From: Aequitasia blattaphilus
GTDB lineage: Bacteria > Bacillota > Clostridia > Lachnospirales > Lachnospiraceae
Length of the DNA: 64,000 bases
Reading direction: 5' to 3'
NCBI RefSeq assembly: GCF_024721305.1
Contig: NZ_JAMXOD010000001.1
Span: forward strand, 223,830-287,829
Positions within the stretch are counted from its first letter, which is position 1. Each line of letters starts with the position of its first letter. The position numbers and the translations under genes were made by a program. The notes beneath the pieces were generated by a model, which saw only the letters and a program-made list of their open reading frames with translations, was not told where the DNA came from and ran no database searches. Of the stretch, positions 9,205 through 19,114 are shown one piece after another.

Positions 9205-9579
9205 ATGGATAAAATTACACATGAAATGCGCCTTATGCACTGGAAAACGATTGTTGAACAGTGTCAAGGTCGCCCGAGAAATCAATCAGCAAAGCAATGG
9301 CTTGCAGACCGGGAAATACCTGAGAAGTCTTATTATTACTGGCAACGAAAAGTCCGACAAGAAGTATATGAAAAATTGAATTCACCAACAGCAATACCAG
9401 CGGTACAACCCGATGCCAACATTTCCTTTTCAGAGATTCCGTTATCGTTTAGGCAGGAGTCATCTACTTCTTTTCAACCGGCAGCGATTGTGAAGACACA
9501 AAAGATAACAGTTGCATTATCTGATTCGATATCAGAGCGACTTCTTAATCAACTTCTACAGGCGGTGCATCATGCTTGA
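9205..9579 (+). CDS. tnpA: IS66 TnpA-like accessory protein
   Basis: A 124-residue protein beginning MDKITHEMRLMHWKTIV and containing NQSAKQWLADREIPEKSYYYWQRK, a helix-turn-helix typical of IS66 TnpA. GAGGAGGATTGCG gives a strong site for the ATG at 9205; a longer frame upstream has none. It overlaps tnpB by 8 bases, the standard coupling in IS66. This gene appears intact, unlike its two partners. TnpA is thought to assist DDE transposase TnpC; its precise role is not established. Confidence 0.8.
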   Translation: MDKITHEMRLMHWKTIVEQCQGRPRNQSAKQWLADREIPEKSYYYWQRKVRQEVYEKLNSPTAIPAVQPDANISFSEIPLSFRQESSTSFQPAAIVKTQKITVALSDSISERLLNQLLQAVHHA

Positions 9580-9927
9580 AGATGTAGCCGGTATTCGCCG
9601 TGTCGTAATCGCATGTGGTTTTGTTGATTTACGAAAAGGAATCAACGGATTGCTCAGATTGTTGGCGCCCGATATGACCTGAATCCATTCGAAAAGGGCA
9701 CCTTGTTTTTGTTCTGTGGCAGAAGGTCAGATCGCATGAAGGGGCTACTTTGGATGGGGAATGGTTTTTTGTTACTCTATAAAAGATTCGAAGACGGCTC
9801 TCTTTCATGGCCACGTACACAAGAGGAAGCGGTTGAATTAACAGAAGAACAATTCCACCATCTAATGCTTGGGCTAAATCCAGTTAATCCAAAGATTAAG
9901 GAAGTCAATCCTTCTAAAATAGCATAA
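9572..9927 (+). pseudogene. tnpB: IS66 TnpB (Orf2), frameshifted
   Basis: The start codon overlaps tnpA. The first frame reads to VDLRKGINGL and then runs to a stop 15 codons on; the family sequence continues in the -1 frame as AQIVGARYDLNPFEKG, LFLFCGRRSDRMKGLLW and so on to 9927. The break lies near 9650-9653 and is explained by loss of one G in what should read Gly-Leu-Ala-Gln. No slippery heptamer is present, so programmed frameshifting is unlikely. Confidence 0.8.
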
Positions 9928-10200
9928 AGTTTTATGCAAAACAGAGAAATTTTCAGGCTCTTTTCCGAGAGAATAGAAACGAAGATTCGCACTGTAAAAC
10001 GGATTATAGCAGTGCAAATCTCTTTGTTTCATACCACTAAAAAGGGACATTCTCGTACTTTGACACCTCTACATATGGAGCGTTTATTGCAGTCTGTTGA
10101 GGTCTTATCTATAGGCACAATGACGAATATTCAGTATCGTGAAATTCGCTGTTTTCTATGTTTTAGAGTATAATAAAAAACAGGAAAGGGGTGAACATTC

Positions 10201-11825
10201 ATGGGTCAAAAGTACACAGCTGAAGAATTGAATCAGTTCAGTAAACAAGAGCTTGTATTTTTGGTTTCTTCTTTACAAGGGCAAATGGAAACGATGAATG
10301 AAAATCTCGAAAAGCTGATTGAGCAGGTGCGGATTGCAAATCAGCAAAGGTTTGGTCGCCATACGGAAAAGTTAGATACTATGGATGGACAGCTCTCCTT
10401 TTTAACGAGGCAGAGTATCTCTCGGAGGAAAATGCCGAAGAGCCGGACATTGAGGAAGTATTACAAAAAAAGCCACGTGCGAAGAAACAAAAGGGTAAGA
10501 GAGATTTAGATCTTCAGGATTTCCCTGAAGAACTGCAGGAACATGATGTGCCCATGGAAAAGCTGGATGCACTATTCGGCGAAGGCTGTTGGAGAAAAAT
10601 GACAGTCGAGGAATACAAGCGACTACGTTATGAACCGGCATCATGGACGGTGGAACGACATCGAGTACATGTTTATGTTGGAACCGGCGGAGAACATCAG
10701 GATGAATTTCTGCGTGGAACACGTCCGAAAGACCTTCTTCGAAACAGTATTTTAACACCATCACTTGGCGCAGCAATCATGAATGCAAAGTATGTGAATT
10801 CCATACCGGTTGCTCGCATTGAAGCGGAGTTTGAACGAAATGATGTCCATCTATCCCGTCAGACTATGTCGGATTGGATTATTAAATGTTCAGAGCGTTA
10901 CTTTGAACCGTTGTACCAGAGACTACGTGAAAAACTTTTAGAATTCCCTGTAGCCCAGGCAGATGAAACACCGGTAGATGTCATTCGTGATGATCGCAGT
11001 GCCGGAACTCCAAGCTACATGTGGGTATTTCGGAGTGGAGAATTCTACAAAGAGACTCCGATTGCCCTGTATAAGTATCAAAAGACTCGTAACAGCGAGC
11101 ATCCCAAAGAATTCTTCAAGAATTACAAAGGCGTCGTGGTTACAGATGGATTGAGCCAATACCATAAACTCGACAGGGAGCTTGAAGGATTTACAAATGC
11201 GAATTGCATGGCTCACGCAAGGCGAGATTATGCAGATGCTGTAAAAGCATTGGGAAAGAGCAATCCGGATGTAGTAAAACGCTCCATTGCTTATCAGGCA
11301 CTGGCTCGAATCAGTAGCATCTATAAACTGGAGGGAACGCTATCGGACATACCGGCAGAAGAACGGCTGGTAGAAAGACAAGCCACAATCAAACCATTGG
11401 TTGAGGAGTATTTCACATGGATAAAAGAGAGATTGTCCGATACGAGCTGTTTACCGAAAGGGAAAACAGCTGCTGGACTTAACTATAGTGTCAATCAGGA
11501 AAAGTACCTAAAGGTGTTTTTAGAAAATGGAGACGTACCAATTGATAATTCAGCATCTAAACGAAGCCTTCGAACTTTTTGTGTCGGAAAAAAGAATTGG
11601 ATTTTTTGTAATTCGATTAAAGGTGCACAAGCAAGTGCAATCGTGTATAGCATCACAGAAACCGCCAAGTTGAATAATCTAAATCCTTATTACTATCTTC
11701 AATATTTACTGGAAGAGATACCGAAGCTGATTGCGGAAGACAGAACTATCGATAATTTAAAACTGGATACGCTGCTTCCGTGGTCAAAAGACCTTCCGGA
11801 GCAATGCAAAAGTAAACGCCGCTGA
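10201..11825 (+). pseudogene. tnpC: IS66 TnpC (DDE transposase), frameshifted
   Basis: The N-terminal part (10201-10509: LZ-like coiled coil and the FGRHTEKLD block) and the catalytic part (10548-11825: zinc-finger/linker remnant, the DDE domain with ADETPVDV and VVTDGLSQYH, and the C-terminal NWIFCNS segment) are in different frames. Reading continues smoothly if one T is restored in the TTTTT run at about 10399-10403, giving QLSFFNEAEYLSEENAEEPD. With an intact frame the protein would be about 540 residues, normal for IS66. AAAGGGGTGAAC gives the start site. Transposition in its own right is improbable. Confidence 0.85.
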
Positions 11826-11894
11826 GAGGTGGTGCAACTTAGGGATTTGCGAAAACAAGTAAATTTTGAGCGACACCTTCAAGCGGGTGCAAAG

Positions 11895-11939
11895 AAAAAT
11901 CCTACATCTTAGGGACATTCCCTCGGATGTAGGATTTTT
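11895..11939. terminator. Strong bidirectional terminator
   Basis: AAAAATCCTACATC and GATGTAGGATTTTT form a perfect 14-bp stem, with a second small stem (AGGGA/TCCCT) inside the loop. It lies between the IS66 remnant and the 3' end of hsdR, whose stop is 5 bases away, and has poly-A/poly-T on both flanks. Confidence 0.8.
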
Positions 11940-11943
11940 TGCA

Positions 11944-14900
11944 TTATGCTACTGCGCCGTAGCGTGTGTACACATATTCGTAAATCTGTTGACGATACCC
12001 TGAGATAGCCATTTCATCATAGCACTCTGGCAAGTCTGCCCATAACGTGTCACGAATCAGGTTATCAATTTCTGCTTTTGTTTCTTGCTTATCAGTCCAA
12101 TGGTCAAGTTCTGCGATCTTAGACTTAATATTTTGCAGCAACGTAGCAGCTACTTCTTTTAACTTCTTAATATCGTTTTTGCTCAAGTCATCTCGGAACA
12201 GCATATCATAAAGGGATAATTCTTCATCACTTGTAAAGCCTTCACGAGCATAGCGCTGTTCTTCTTGGTTCATCTGATTAGCCAAATCCATTAAATCCAT
12301 AAAGGTCTTTTCAATATTAGCACGGTCTTGTTCACTATTATAATCTGTAATAATTTGCTGATACCTCTCATAATAATTGATACGGTCTGGATTAGAGAAC
12401 AACATCATATCCAGCTTTTGCTGAATTACTTCCTCCAGGTCTTTCATCACAAGATTTTTCTTATGTACCTTAGCAAATTCTCTGCGAAGTAAATCAAAAT
12501 CAATAGCACTAATATCAAATCTGCGCGGTTCTTCACGCACCATCATAGGCGTATGTTGTATTTCTACATAGTCACTTATGATTTTATTAATTTCAATCAT
12601 AAGGTCAGTGGTATTCGTGTGCTTACGCTTCTTCTGCAATTCAGAGAATATCGCTACTATCGCTTCATATTCTTTTCTTGTAGCGCCGGTTACATCATCA
12701 CGGTCTGTATATTTCATCAAACGAATTAGTTCTGATGCATATGTACTGAAGGTCTTTTTATCCTCTACAGTTCCGCAGACAACATTGGCAGCTTCTTGCA
12801 AATATGATAGTTTCATAAAGTCATAAGCATCAATCAATAGCTGCAGGTCGAAGTCATTATCTGCTAAGAATGATTTAGCCTTCGCTATAGTATCCATAAT
12901 TCTTGCAATTAGCTCAGCCTTATCAATGGTAGGGTCTGTCTCGCCATTACCACCAACATTGGCTGTATAATCCGCTAGTGCCTTTCTCAAGGCTTTCACG
13001 ATACCAATATAATCAACAATCAATCCATTGCTCTTACCTTCGCTTACACGGTTTGCACGTGCGATGGTCTGCATTAAGGTGTGTGCTTTTAAAGGCTTAT
13101 CCAAATACAAACAAGACAAGCACTTTACATCGAAGCCTGTGAGCCACATCGCACAGACAAAGACAACACGAAGAGGATTCTTTGAATCTTTAAATTCTTT
13201 ATCCAATTCACGCTTTTCCATCTTTGCACGATGATATTTGATATCCAAGTCCCATTTCTTAAAAGTTTGGATTTCATTTTGTTCTTGGCTGATAACCACA
13301 GCCATTTCTGTTTCTTCCATCCACTTAAGCTTACGCTCCAATTCAAGAGCTTCTTGCTGCGTAGCATTTTTTATATTTTCTTTTAGATTTTTTATTTCTT
13401 CTTTCCAGTATTCCTGTACATAGTTGTACATACGAACACAGGTAACTTTATTCAGACAGACAAACATTGCTTTACCGCTTGTCCATAAATCAGAGTAGTG
13501 CTGTACAAAATCGTGAGCTATAGATTTAAGTCTTGGTTCTGCAGTAAGCAAATGGATTTCCTTTGCAAATTCTGCTTCAAGTTTATCTTGTTGATCTACA
13601 TCCAAATCTGCATTCTCGATAGCATCCAAAATCTTATCAGAGATTTCCGGATTACGCAGGTCGAGGATTTTCTCACCACGGTTTTCATAATAAAGTGGTA
13701 CAGTCGCACCATCTTCAACAGCACGTTTGAAATCATAAACAGAAACATATCCACCAAAGGTACGGGCAGTAATGTTATCACTGGATAATAACGGTGTTCC
13801 AGTAAAACCAATACGAGCAGCGGTAGGCAATAACTTAACCATATTATCGGCAAAGATGCCATATTGGCTACGATGTGCTTCATCAGACATAATTATAATG
13901 TCATGATCAGGATAGATTGGTTCTTCGTTGGGTTTATTGAATTTTTGAATTAATGTAAAGATAAAGCTTGGGTTGCCGTGCAGTTTACGCACCAAGTCAT
14001 CACCACTTGAGGCGATGAACTGAGACGCCTTGATATTCTTTCCAAGCAATCCACAATTTTCAAATGTATCACTAATCTGTGAGTTTAATTCTTCACGGTC
14101 CGTTAATATAACGAATGTCGGAGAACCTTCAAACTTTCTGCGTATCTTCTGTGCAAGGAATACCATTGAATAACTCTTACCAGAGCCTTGCGTATGCCAG
14201 AACACACCAAGTTTTCCGTCATTCAACTTTCTATCCGCATAGGCTTTCATTGCTTCGTTTACACCAAGGTACTGATGGTTACGAGCAAGTATCTTCGCTG
14301 TGTGACCATTAGAGTGGTCAAAGAGAATAAAGTTCTCAAACAAATCCAGGAAATTCTCTTTTTTGCAGATACCACGGAGCATAGTTTCAAGAGCTACACT
14401 TCCTTGGTCTTCCTCTACGAGACGCTTCCACTCATGAAAGAACTCATACTTACCGCCCAGCGTGCCAACCTTTGCCTCTGTCCCGTTAGAAAGCATTAGG
14501 AATGCATTGTAATAGAACAAATGTGGAATGGTATCTTGATAGTCGGTATAATTATCATCATAGGCATTCTGCACATCCACCGTATTTTTCTTTAGCTCTA
14601 CAAAGAGCAAAGGAATACCATTTACAAAGCCCACAATATCAGTACGGCGTCTATAGAGATCTCCATGTATCTTTAATTCCTTAATTGCAAGAAAATGGTT
14701 GTAGTCCGGATTATGAAAGTCGATAACGGTTGCTTTCTTAGTTTCATTCTGACCGTTCGGCTTTTTTACAGTCACAGGGATACCATCACGGATAAGAAAA
14801 TACTTCTCCTCATTCACCTGTAGTAAAGAGGACGTAGAAAGTCTGTTCTCAAGAACTTTCTGTGCCTCTAATATCTGAGTGTCGTTTATCCACGGATTCA

Positions 14901-15087
14901 ATTTCTTTAGTGCCGCTTGAAAGTAACGAACAAGTAATATTTCATGATAGCTGGTTCTTCCGAATGAGCCGTTTGCACCTAACACTTCCGTGTTATAGGC
15001 AAATTCAACTTCCCAGCCTAATTCATCATGGAGTAGATTTCCTGCACTTTCCTGCACAAGTATATTTTCAGAATAATCATAACTCAT
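11944..15087 (-). CDS. hsdR: Type I restriction enzyme, HsdR subunit
   Basis: A 1047-residue endonuclease/translocase. The N-terminal nuclease domain has the PD-(D/E)xK signature: Asp150 in RRRTDIVGF and Glu164-Leu-Lys166 in LLFVELKK. It is followed by a superfamily-2 helicase motor with Walker A HTQGSGKS (~298-305), the DEAH-type motif SDEAHRS and FTGTPLL, then a helical C-terminal domain that contacts HsdM. HsdR cuts unmethylated DNA far from the recognition site after ATP-driven translocation. It is the last gene of the operon, 15 bases after the HEPN-like gene, and ends at a strong terminator. Full length, no frame breaks. Confidence 0.95.
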   Translation of the reverse strand: MSYDYSENILVQESAGNLLHDELGWEVEFAYNTEVLGANGSFGRTSYHEILLVRYFQAALKKLNPWINDTQILEAQKVLENRLSTSSLLQVNEEKYFLIRDGIPVTVKKPNGQNETKKATVIDFHNPDYNHFLAIKELKIHGDLYRRRTDIVGFVNGIPLLFVELKKNTVDVQNAYDDNYTDYQDTIPHLFYYNAFLMLSNGTEAKVGTLGGKYEFFHEWKRLVEEDQGSVALETMLRGICKKENFLDLFENFILFDHSNGHTAKILARNHQYLGVNEAMKAYADRKLNDGKLGVFWHTQGSGKSYSMVFLAQKIRRKFEGSPTFVILTDREELNSQISDTFENCGLLGKNIKASQFIASSGDDLVRKLHGNPSFIFTLIQKFNKPNEEPIYPDHDIIIMSDEAHRSQYGIFADNMVKLLPTAARIGFTGTPLLSSDNITARTFGGYVSVYDFKRAVEDGATVPLYYENRGEKILDLRNPEISDKILDAIENADLDVDQQDKLEAEFAKEIHLLTAEPRLKSIAHDFVQHYSDLWTSGKAMFVCLNKVTCVRMYNYVQEYWKEEIKNLKENIKNATQQEALELERKLKWMEETEMAVVISQEQNEIQTFKKWDLDIKYHRAKMEKRELDKEFKDSKNPLRVVFVCAMWLTGFDVKCLSCLYLDKPLKAHTLMQTIARANRVSEGKSNGLIVDYIGIVKALRKALADYTANVGGNGETDPTIDKAELIARIMDTIAKAKSFLADNDFDLQLLIDAYDFMKLSYLQEAANVVCGTVEDKKTFSTYASELIRLMKYTDRDDVTGATRKEYEAIVAIFSELQKKRKHTNTTDLMIEINKIISDYVEIQHTPMMVREEPRRFDISAIDFDLLRREFAKVHKKNLVMKDLEEVIQQKLDMMLFSNPDRINYYERYQQIITDYNSEQDRANIEKTFMDLMDLANQMNQEEQRYAREGFTSDEELSLYDMLFRDDLSKNDIKKLKEVAATLLQNIKSKIAELDHWTDKQETKAEIDNLIRDTLWADLPECYDEMAISGYRQQIYEYVYTRYGAVA

Positions 15088-15102
15088 TTATCAGCACCTC
15101 CT

Positions 15103-15801
15103 TTAATAACAATCCATCATAGCATCTTCTTGAATCTCAATATCTAATTCTGGCATATCATAAATAAACTCCAGCATTTTAAACACATAGATAATTTGTT
15201 CTTCAAGCAATTCTAAATCTATGACTTCATTATCAAATGTTTGGATGTAAAAATGTCCCTGCTTATTTTTTGCAAGAGGGTATCTCGCAAAGGTCATATC
15301 ATCGGTTTTCTCGTATATGTTATCTATAAACTTTTCAACTACTTTAATTCCTAGAAACATTTGCTCAGTAGTATCACATTTATTCTTTGTTTTATATTCG
15401 ATAATCAATTTTCTTGCAACACTGCACAGACCTTTTAAATCATGTCCACCTTCCGTAATTCCACGATGTATATTTAGAATAACGGATAGAACCGCATTTA
15501 TAGCCTTCAGATAGGTCTCAATCCCGTGAACTGTATTAAACATAATCGGGAAAATCCATGAATCTGCTTTTTTGTCCGAATTATCTTCTAGGCATTGATG
15601 GATTAAGTTAAATGCCGTTGAGAAAAATGCTTCACCTACGACTACAAATTGTGAACGTGAGTTGTGTCCAAATCCCATGCGCCAATTTAGATATGCAGTT
15701 TTCTCAATATCTGAATTATATTGAAAAATAGAATCCAATTGTTTTCCGTATTGAAGAATCTTGGAAGTGTCATAATCTATAAAATTCGTTAACTCTATCA
15801 T
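15103..15801 (-). CDS. HEPN-like protein embedded between hsdS and hsdR
   Basis: A 232-residue soluble, helical protein. The stretch HGIETYLKAINAVL (~92-105) followed by GHDLKGLCSVA (~119-129) resembles HEPN domains, and Arg113 and His120 give an Rx6H spacing compatible with the HEPN RNase motif Rx4-6H. The start at 15801 is chosen because GGAGGTG lies 7 bases upstream, inside the end of hsdS; a longer frame reaches 15825 without such a site. The gene sits where prrC, an anticodon nuclease, sits in the E. coli prr locus (hsdM, hsdS, prrC, hsdR), but it has no ATPase domain. A role as an RNase effector or guard of the restriction system is inference; it could be an unrelated helical accessory protein. 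Confidence 0.5.
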   Translation of the reverse strand: MIELTNFIDYDTSKILQYGKQLDSIFQYNSDIEKTAYLNWRMGFGHNSRSQFVVVGEAFFSTAFNLIHQCLEDNSDKKADSWIFPIMFNTVHGIETYLKAINAVLSVILNIHRGITEGGHDLKGLCSVARKLIIEYKTKNKCDTTEQMFLGIKVVEKFIDNIYEKTDDMTFARYPLAKNKQGHFYIQTFDNEVIDLELLEEQIIYVFKMLEFIYDMPELDIEIQEDAMMDCY

Positions 15802-15805
15802 TAAG

Positions 15806-16993
15806 TCACACCTCCAATTCGCCACTCATGAGTTTAGGTAATAAGCGATCGCGGGCTTGTTGTGCAAACAGCATTCGTTTCTCCAATGTATCTATCTGAT
15901 TAAAAATAGGTAACATATTGTCATTAAAATCTTTTCTGACTTCTACGCTTGGACAAAGAATAGTTTTATCCTTCAATAATGGAACTGTGATTTGTTGTTG
16001 TGCCGCTCCAGTAGCTCTAAAGTTTTGATTTGAGAGATTAAGATAAAGATATAGCACATCCATCACGTCATCTTTAGGTGTAACTGAAATCAATCTCACA
16101 ATTGGAACAAATGGAGTTCTGTGTAAGAACACAAATCCAACGGTACCTCTTGCAGAAATTGTGACACTTTCTTTTTCAACAACTGCTTTATTAGTGTACC
16201 CATAAAGTCCTTTATTAGAAATTCCATTTGAAAAAATGGGGACTTGGCACTCGTCAGTTTTATTTTCAGAACATACCTTTGGCTTATCACCACCAGCTTT
16301 AAGTACTGAAACACTGCTTAAGGACGCTGTTTCCCACCCCTCCGGCACACCATCAATAATCTCTGTATCCTCATATCCAGGGAAGTGCAAATCCACAAAC
16401 CATTCTTTATATAATCTCTGTGCTGCTTCTTCAAGAAGCTTGATTTGCTTTTGGTTATTTTCGATGAGATCGTCGTATGCAGAAAGGATGTTTGCAATCC
16501 TATTCTGAGTATCTAAACTAGGACAAGGAAATTGTAAATTCTTTATATGTGATGGGCTTATATTAGCTTGATTTGCCGCACCTCCAGCTTTTGCAGCCAG
16601 TTCAATCTTCACTGCATCTTGCGATAGATAATAATACACATAATCTATATCTGCTTCTGCATTTTTCTTTATTGCAACTTTACCTACTCGTTGATTTAGT
16701 AATGTTTTTTCAAGGTATTTAACTCTAGCAACTCTTCCGACAACAGAAGCCCATTGATTTATATGAGAACCAGTCATTGCGATTAGTACATCATCATATG
16801 ATAAGATAAATCTGTTCTGTTTTTCAGCCACCTCTTTTGATACATATGTTAAATCGTCAAGCGAAACCGTGGGTGGTGAAATGTTTTTGATTTTAATTAT
16901 TGGAACACCATTCACTGCAAAATCTTTGGTTTTAAATGCAAATCCCGAGAGTATATCGATATAATCTCCTAGTATTTTCATTTCATTACTCAT
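15806..16993 (-). CDS. hsdS: Type I restriction-modification specificity subunit HsdS
   Basis: A 395-residue protein with two target-recognition domains (residues ~5-160 and ~210-350), each followed by a conserved helical spacer: SLDTQNRIANILSAYDDLIENN and the closing EKRMLFAQQARDRLLPKLMSGEL. HsdS determines the split recognition sequence and holds two HsdM subunits. Length and two-TRD layout are complete, so the system should be functional for methylation. It overlaps hsdM by 4 bases. No inverted duplicate hsdS or recombinase gene for phase variation is seen nearby. The DNA target cannot be predicted by eye. Confidence 0.92.
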   Translation of the reverse strand: MSNEMKILGDYIDILSGFAFKTKDFAVNGVPIIKIKNISPPTVSLDDLTYVSKEVAEKQNRFILSYDDVLIAMTGSHINQWASVVGRVARVKYLEKTLLNQRVGKVAIKKNAEADIDYVYYYLSQDAVKIELAAKAGGAANQANISPSHIKNLQFPCPSLDTQNRIANILSAYDDLIENNQKQIKLLEEAAQRLYKEWFVDLHFPGYEDTEIIDGVPEGWETASLSSVSVLKAGGDKPKVCSENKTDECQVPIFSNGISNKGLYGYTNKAVVEKESVTISARGTVGFVFLHRTPFVPIVRLISVTPKDDVMDVLYLYLNLSNQNFRATGAAQQQITVPLLKDKTILCPSVEVRKDFNDNMLPIFNQIDTLEKRMLFAQQARDRLLPKLMSGELEV

Positions 16994-18810
16994 AGTCCCA
17001 TCTCCTTCATATTTTGTGAGATGGCATCCATCAAGTCATTGGATTCTGCTTGTAATGAAAGTAGTTCACGATGGATTTCTGTCATTCGTTCTTCAAAGTT
17101 TACGCCATCATCTTCTACAGGTGCAACACCAACATAAGCACCCGGAGTTAATGACCAGCCTTTTTCTTCGATATCTGCAAGGCTTGCAACTTTACACAAA
17201 CCAAGAACATCTTTATATTCTCCATCATCAAATTTTTCATACAGCCATACCGCTTCTTTTGCAGTGGTTAATTCATCTGTCTTGGCTGCAATTATTTCAT
17301 CATATTCTGCTTGAATACGTTTTTTGTCTCCACGTCCTGCAGCTTCGAGTTCAGCCTTTGCTCGTTTCTGTAATTCTTTCAGTTCAGACTTGAGCTGTGT
17401 ATGTGCTTCTTCAAAGGAAGTATCGTGTCCTAAGACACTGTGATATTCATTAAGTAATGCAGTGTATTTTTCTGTTTCCCCACGATATAACCATACAATA
17501 GCATTCAGATTTTTCATCTGCCATTCAGACCATTCGTTAAGGGTACGGTCTACTACTGTATAATAATTTCTGGCATCGATAAAGAGAACCTTATCTTTGA
17601 TTTCTTCGCTTTTCCCTTTATCGAAGAACCATAGCGAACAAGGAAGACTCTTTGTATAGAAAAAGTTATTCCCAACACTTATCATTGCATCCACATGACC
17701 TGTTTTAACAAGGCTTTCACGAATGTCCTTATCTTTACCTTGACTGTCTGTAGCAGATGATGCCATAACAAAGCCAGCACGACCATGTTCATTCAGATAG
17801 CTGTAAAAATAGGAAATCCATAGATAGTTTCCATTTCCAACTTCTTTCTTGGCATTGACTCCTGGCATACCAAAAGGAAGTCTACCGGCAGCCTGTGTGG
17901 ACTCTGATTTTACTTTATCTACATTAAAAGGCGGGTTCGCCATAACATAATCACAGTAACCATCCAAATTATGTGCGTCATGGTAGAAAGTATTTGCTTC
18001 ATCACCAGATTTAATCACTCCGGTAAGCCCGTGAACAGCCATGTTCATCAAACAAAGCTGTGCATTATATTCTACCTTTTCCTGTCCATAAAATGTCATG
18101 GCACTATTTGCATTCATGCCTGACTGGTTAACAAAATCGCCAGACTGAATAAACATACCTCCAGAACCGCAAGCTGGATCTAATAGAACTCCACTCTTTG
18201 GCTCGATAATATTTACAATCATTTTTACAAGAGATTTTGGTGTAAAGAAAACACCATCATCAGATGCGATATTCTTAGCAAATTTATTTAGGAAGTACTC
18301 GTAAATACGACCTACGATATCTCCACCAACTTCATCAATGGCACTGTTGTTAAAGATACGAAGAAGCTCAGACAATATTTCATCTGTAAAATCTGTATAA
18401 CTATTAGGCAGAACACCTGTGAGCTGTTCGCTCTGGTCTTCAATCAGCTGCATAGCATTATTTACAACTTCACCAAGGCTTGTCATTTCATGTCCATCTT
18501 TATTCTTAAGACCAGCTGCTTTGATGTCTTCCGGTAAATTTAACAGATAATCATATTGTGCCTCTTTCGGAAGGAATAAAGCACTCTTTGCTGCAAAGTC
18601 ACTTGCTTCCACAGGTATCACTCTACCACCACGAGAAGGTCTATTCTTAAGAATCTCTTCTTCAACCTTTTTATATCTGCTGAAGGCATATCTCAAAAAG
18701 ATAAGTCCTAACACCGGCATACAATACTGGTTGGATGTAAGCTTAGATCCTGCTCTTAACAAATCAGCAGATTCCCACAGTTCTGCTTCTAGTTTTCTAA
18801 TATTTATCAC
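16990..18810 (-). CDS. hsdM: Type I DNA methyltransferase HsdM (N6-adenine)
   Basis: A 606-residue methyltransferase with the HsdM N-terminal helical domain (starting near LEAELWESADLLRAG), SAM-binding motif I as DPACGSGGMF and catalytic motif IV NPPF in VMANPPFNVDK. It adds a methyl group to adenine in the site chosen by HsdS, protecting host DNA. It is longer than many HsdM (~500) because of a charged coiled-coil region at about residues 440-500 (KSELKELQKRAKAELEAAG). It overlaps the upstream XRE gene by 14 bases and hsdS by 4, so XRE, hsdM, hsdS, HEPN-like and hsdR form one operon. Confidence 0.95.
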   Translation of the reverse strand: MINIRKLEAELWESADLLRAGSKLTSNQYCMPVLGLIFLRYAFSRYKKVEEEILKNRPSRGGRVIPVEASDFAAKSALFLPKEAQYDYLLNLPEDIKAAGLKNKDGHEMTSLGEVVNNAMQLIEDQSEQLTGVLPNSYTDFTDEILSELLRIFNNSAIDEVGGDIVGRIYEYFLNKFAKNIASDDGVFFTPKSLVKMIVNIIEPKSGVLLDPACGSGGMFIQSGDFVNQSGMNANSAMTFYGQEKVEYNAQLCLMNMAVHGLTGVIKSGDEANTFYHDAHNLDGYCDYVMANPPFNVDKVKSESTQAAGRLPFGMPGVNAKKEVGNGNYLWISYFYSYLNEHGRAGFVMASSATDSQGKDKDIRESLVKTGHVDAMISVGNNFFYTKSLPCSLWFFDKGKSEEIKDKVLFIDARNYYTVVDRTLNEWSEWQMKNLNAIVWLYRGETEKYTALLNEYHSVLGHDTSFEEAHTQLKSELKELQKRAKAELEAAGRGDKKRIQAEYDEIIAAKTDELTTAKEAVWLYEKFDDGEYKDVLGLCKVASLADIEEKGWSLTPGAYVGVAPVEDDGVNFEERMTEIHRELLSLQAESNDLMDAISQNMKEMGL

Positions 18811-19042
18811 GATTATTTTCCTCCGTCTTATAGTTTAGCCATGCCTCATGAGCAGTAGAAAAATCAATATCATGCTGGAGGCAGAAATCTTTAATTTTTT
18901 TCATTGCATTTAGATTAGGCTTTACTTTTCCGCCTTCCCATCTATTTACAGTTGAAAAAGCCACACCGATTTCTTTTGCAAAATCCTCTTGTGTCATAAG
19001 TAAGCATTGCCTTATTTTCTTTATTTCCCCCGGAAAATTCAT
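18797..19042 (-). CDS. XRE-type regulator of the restriction operon
   Basis: An 81-residue protein, almost entirely a helix-turn-helix (TQEDFAKEIGVAFSTVNRWEGGKVKPN). It is the first gene of the hsd operon and overlaps hsdM by 14 bases, so it is probably a controller protein that delays restriction until methylation is established, or an autorepressor. AAAGGAGATAAAC precedes the ATG. Confidence 0.8.
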   Translation of the reverse strand: MNFPGEIKKIRQCLLMTQEDFAKEIGVAFSTVNRWEGGKVKPNLNAMKKIKDFCLQHDIDFSTAHEAWLNYKTEENNRDKY

Positions 19043-19083
19043 TGTTTATCTCCTTTGCAAATGCATTTCAGCAATATAGCATT

Positions 19084-19112
19084 ATTATAGCGGGAATTCA
19101 TGGATTTTTCTA
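19084..19112 (-). promoter_or_regulatory. Probable hsd operon promoter
   Basis: On the minus strand TATAAT (19089-19084) lies 17 bases after TAGAAA (19112-19107, 4 of 6 matches to TTGACA). Transcription would begin about 35 bases before the XRE start codon. The adjacent inverted repeats at 19115-19185 are upstream of it. Confidence 0.45.
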
Positions 19113-19114
19113 CC

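Larger units (their letters stand above)
9111..11895 (+). mobile_element. Degenerate IS66-family insertion sequence
   Basis: The tnpA-tnpB-tnpC order and protein sequences are those of IS66. A GTAA-type left end (GTAAACGTCAAATC at 9111) is plausible for the family, but I find no matching inverted repeat within about 100 bases after tnpC, so the right end may be lost. Both tnpB and tnpC carry a single-base frame break. The 273 bases between tnpB and tnpC hold no convincing gene. Confidence 0.8.

Noticed and set aside
9934-10173. 79-codon ORF between IS66 tnpB and tnpC
   Set aside because: No ribosome site and a composition unlike a folded protein; it is probably spacer within the decayed element.
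10390-10410. Programmed frameshift in IS66 tnpC at the T-run
   Set aside because: The heptamer is CTTTTTA, not a canonical slippery site, and IS66 is not known to me to use frameshifting; a one-base loss is simpler.
15806-16993. Phase-variable hsdS inversion system
   Set aside because: Only one hsdS is present and no adjacent silent copy or dedicated recombinase is found.
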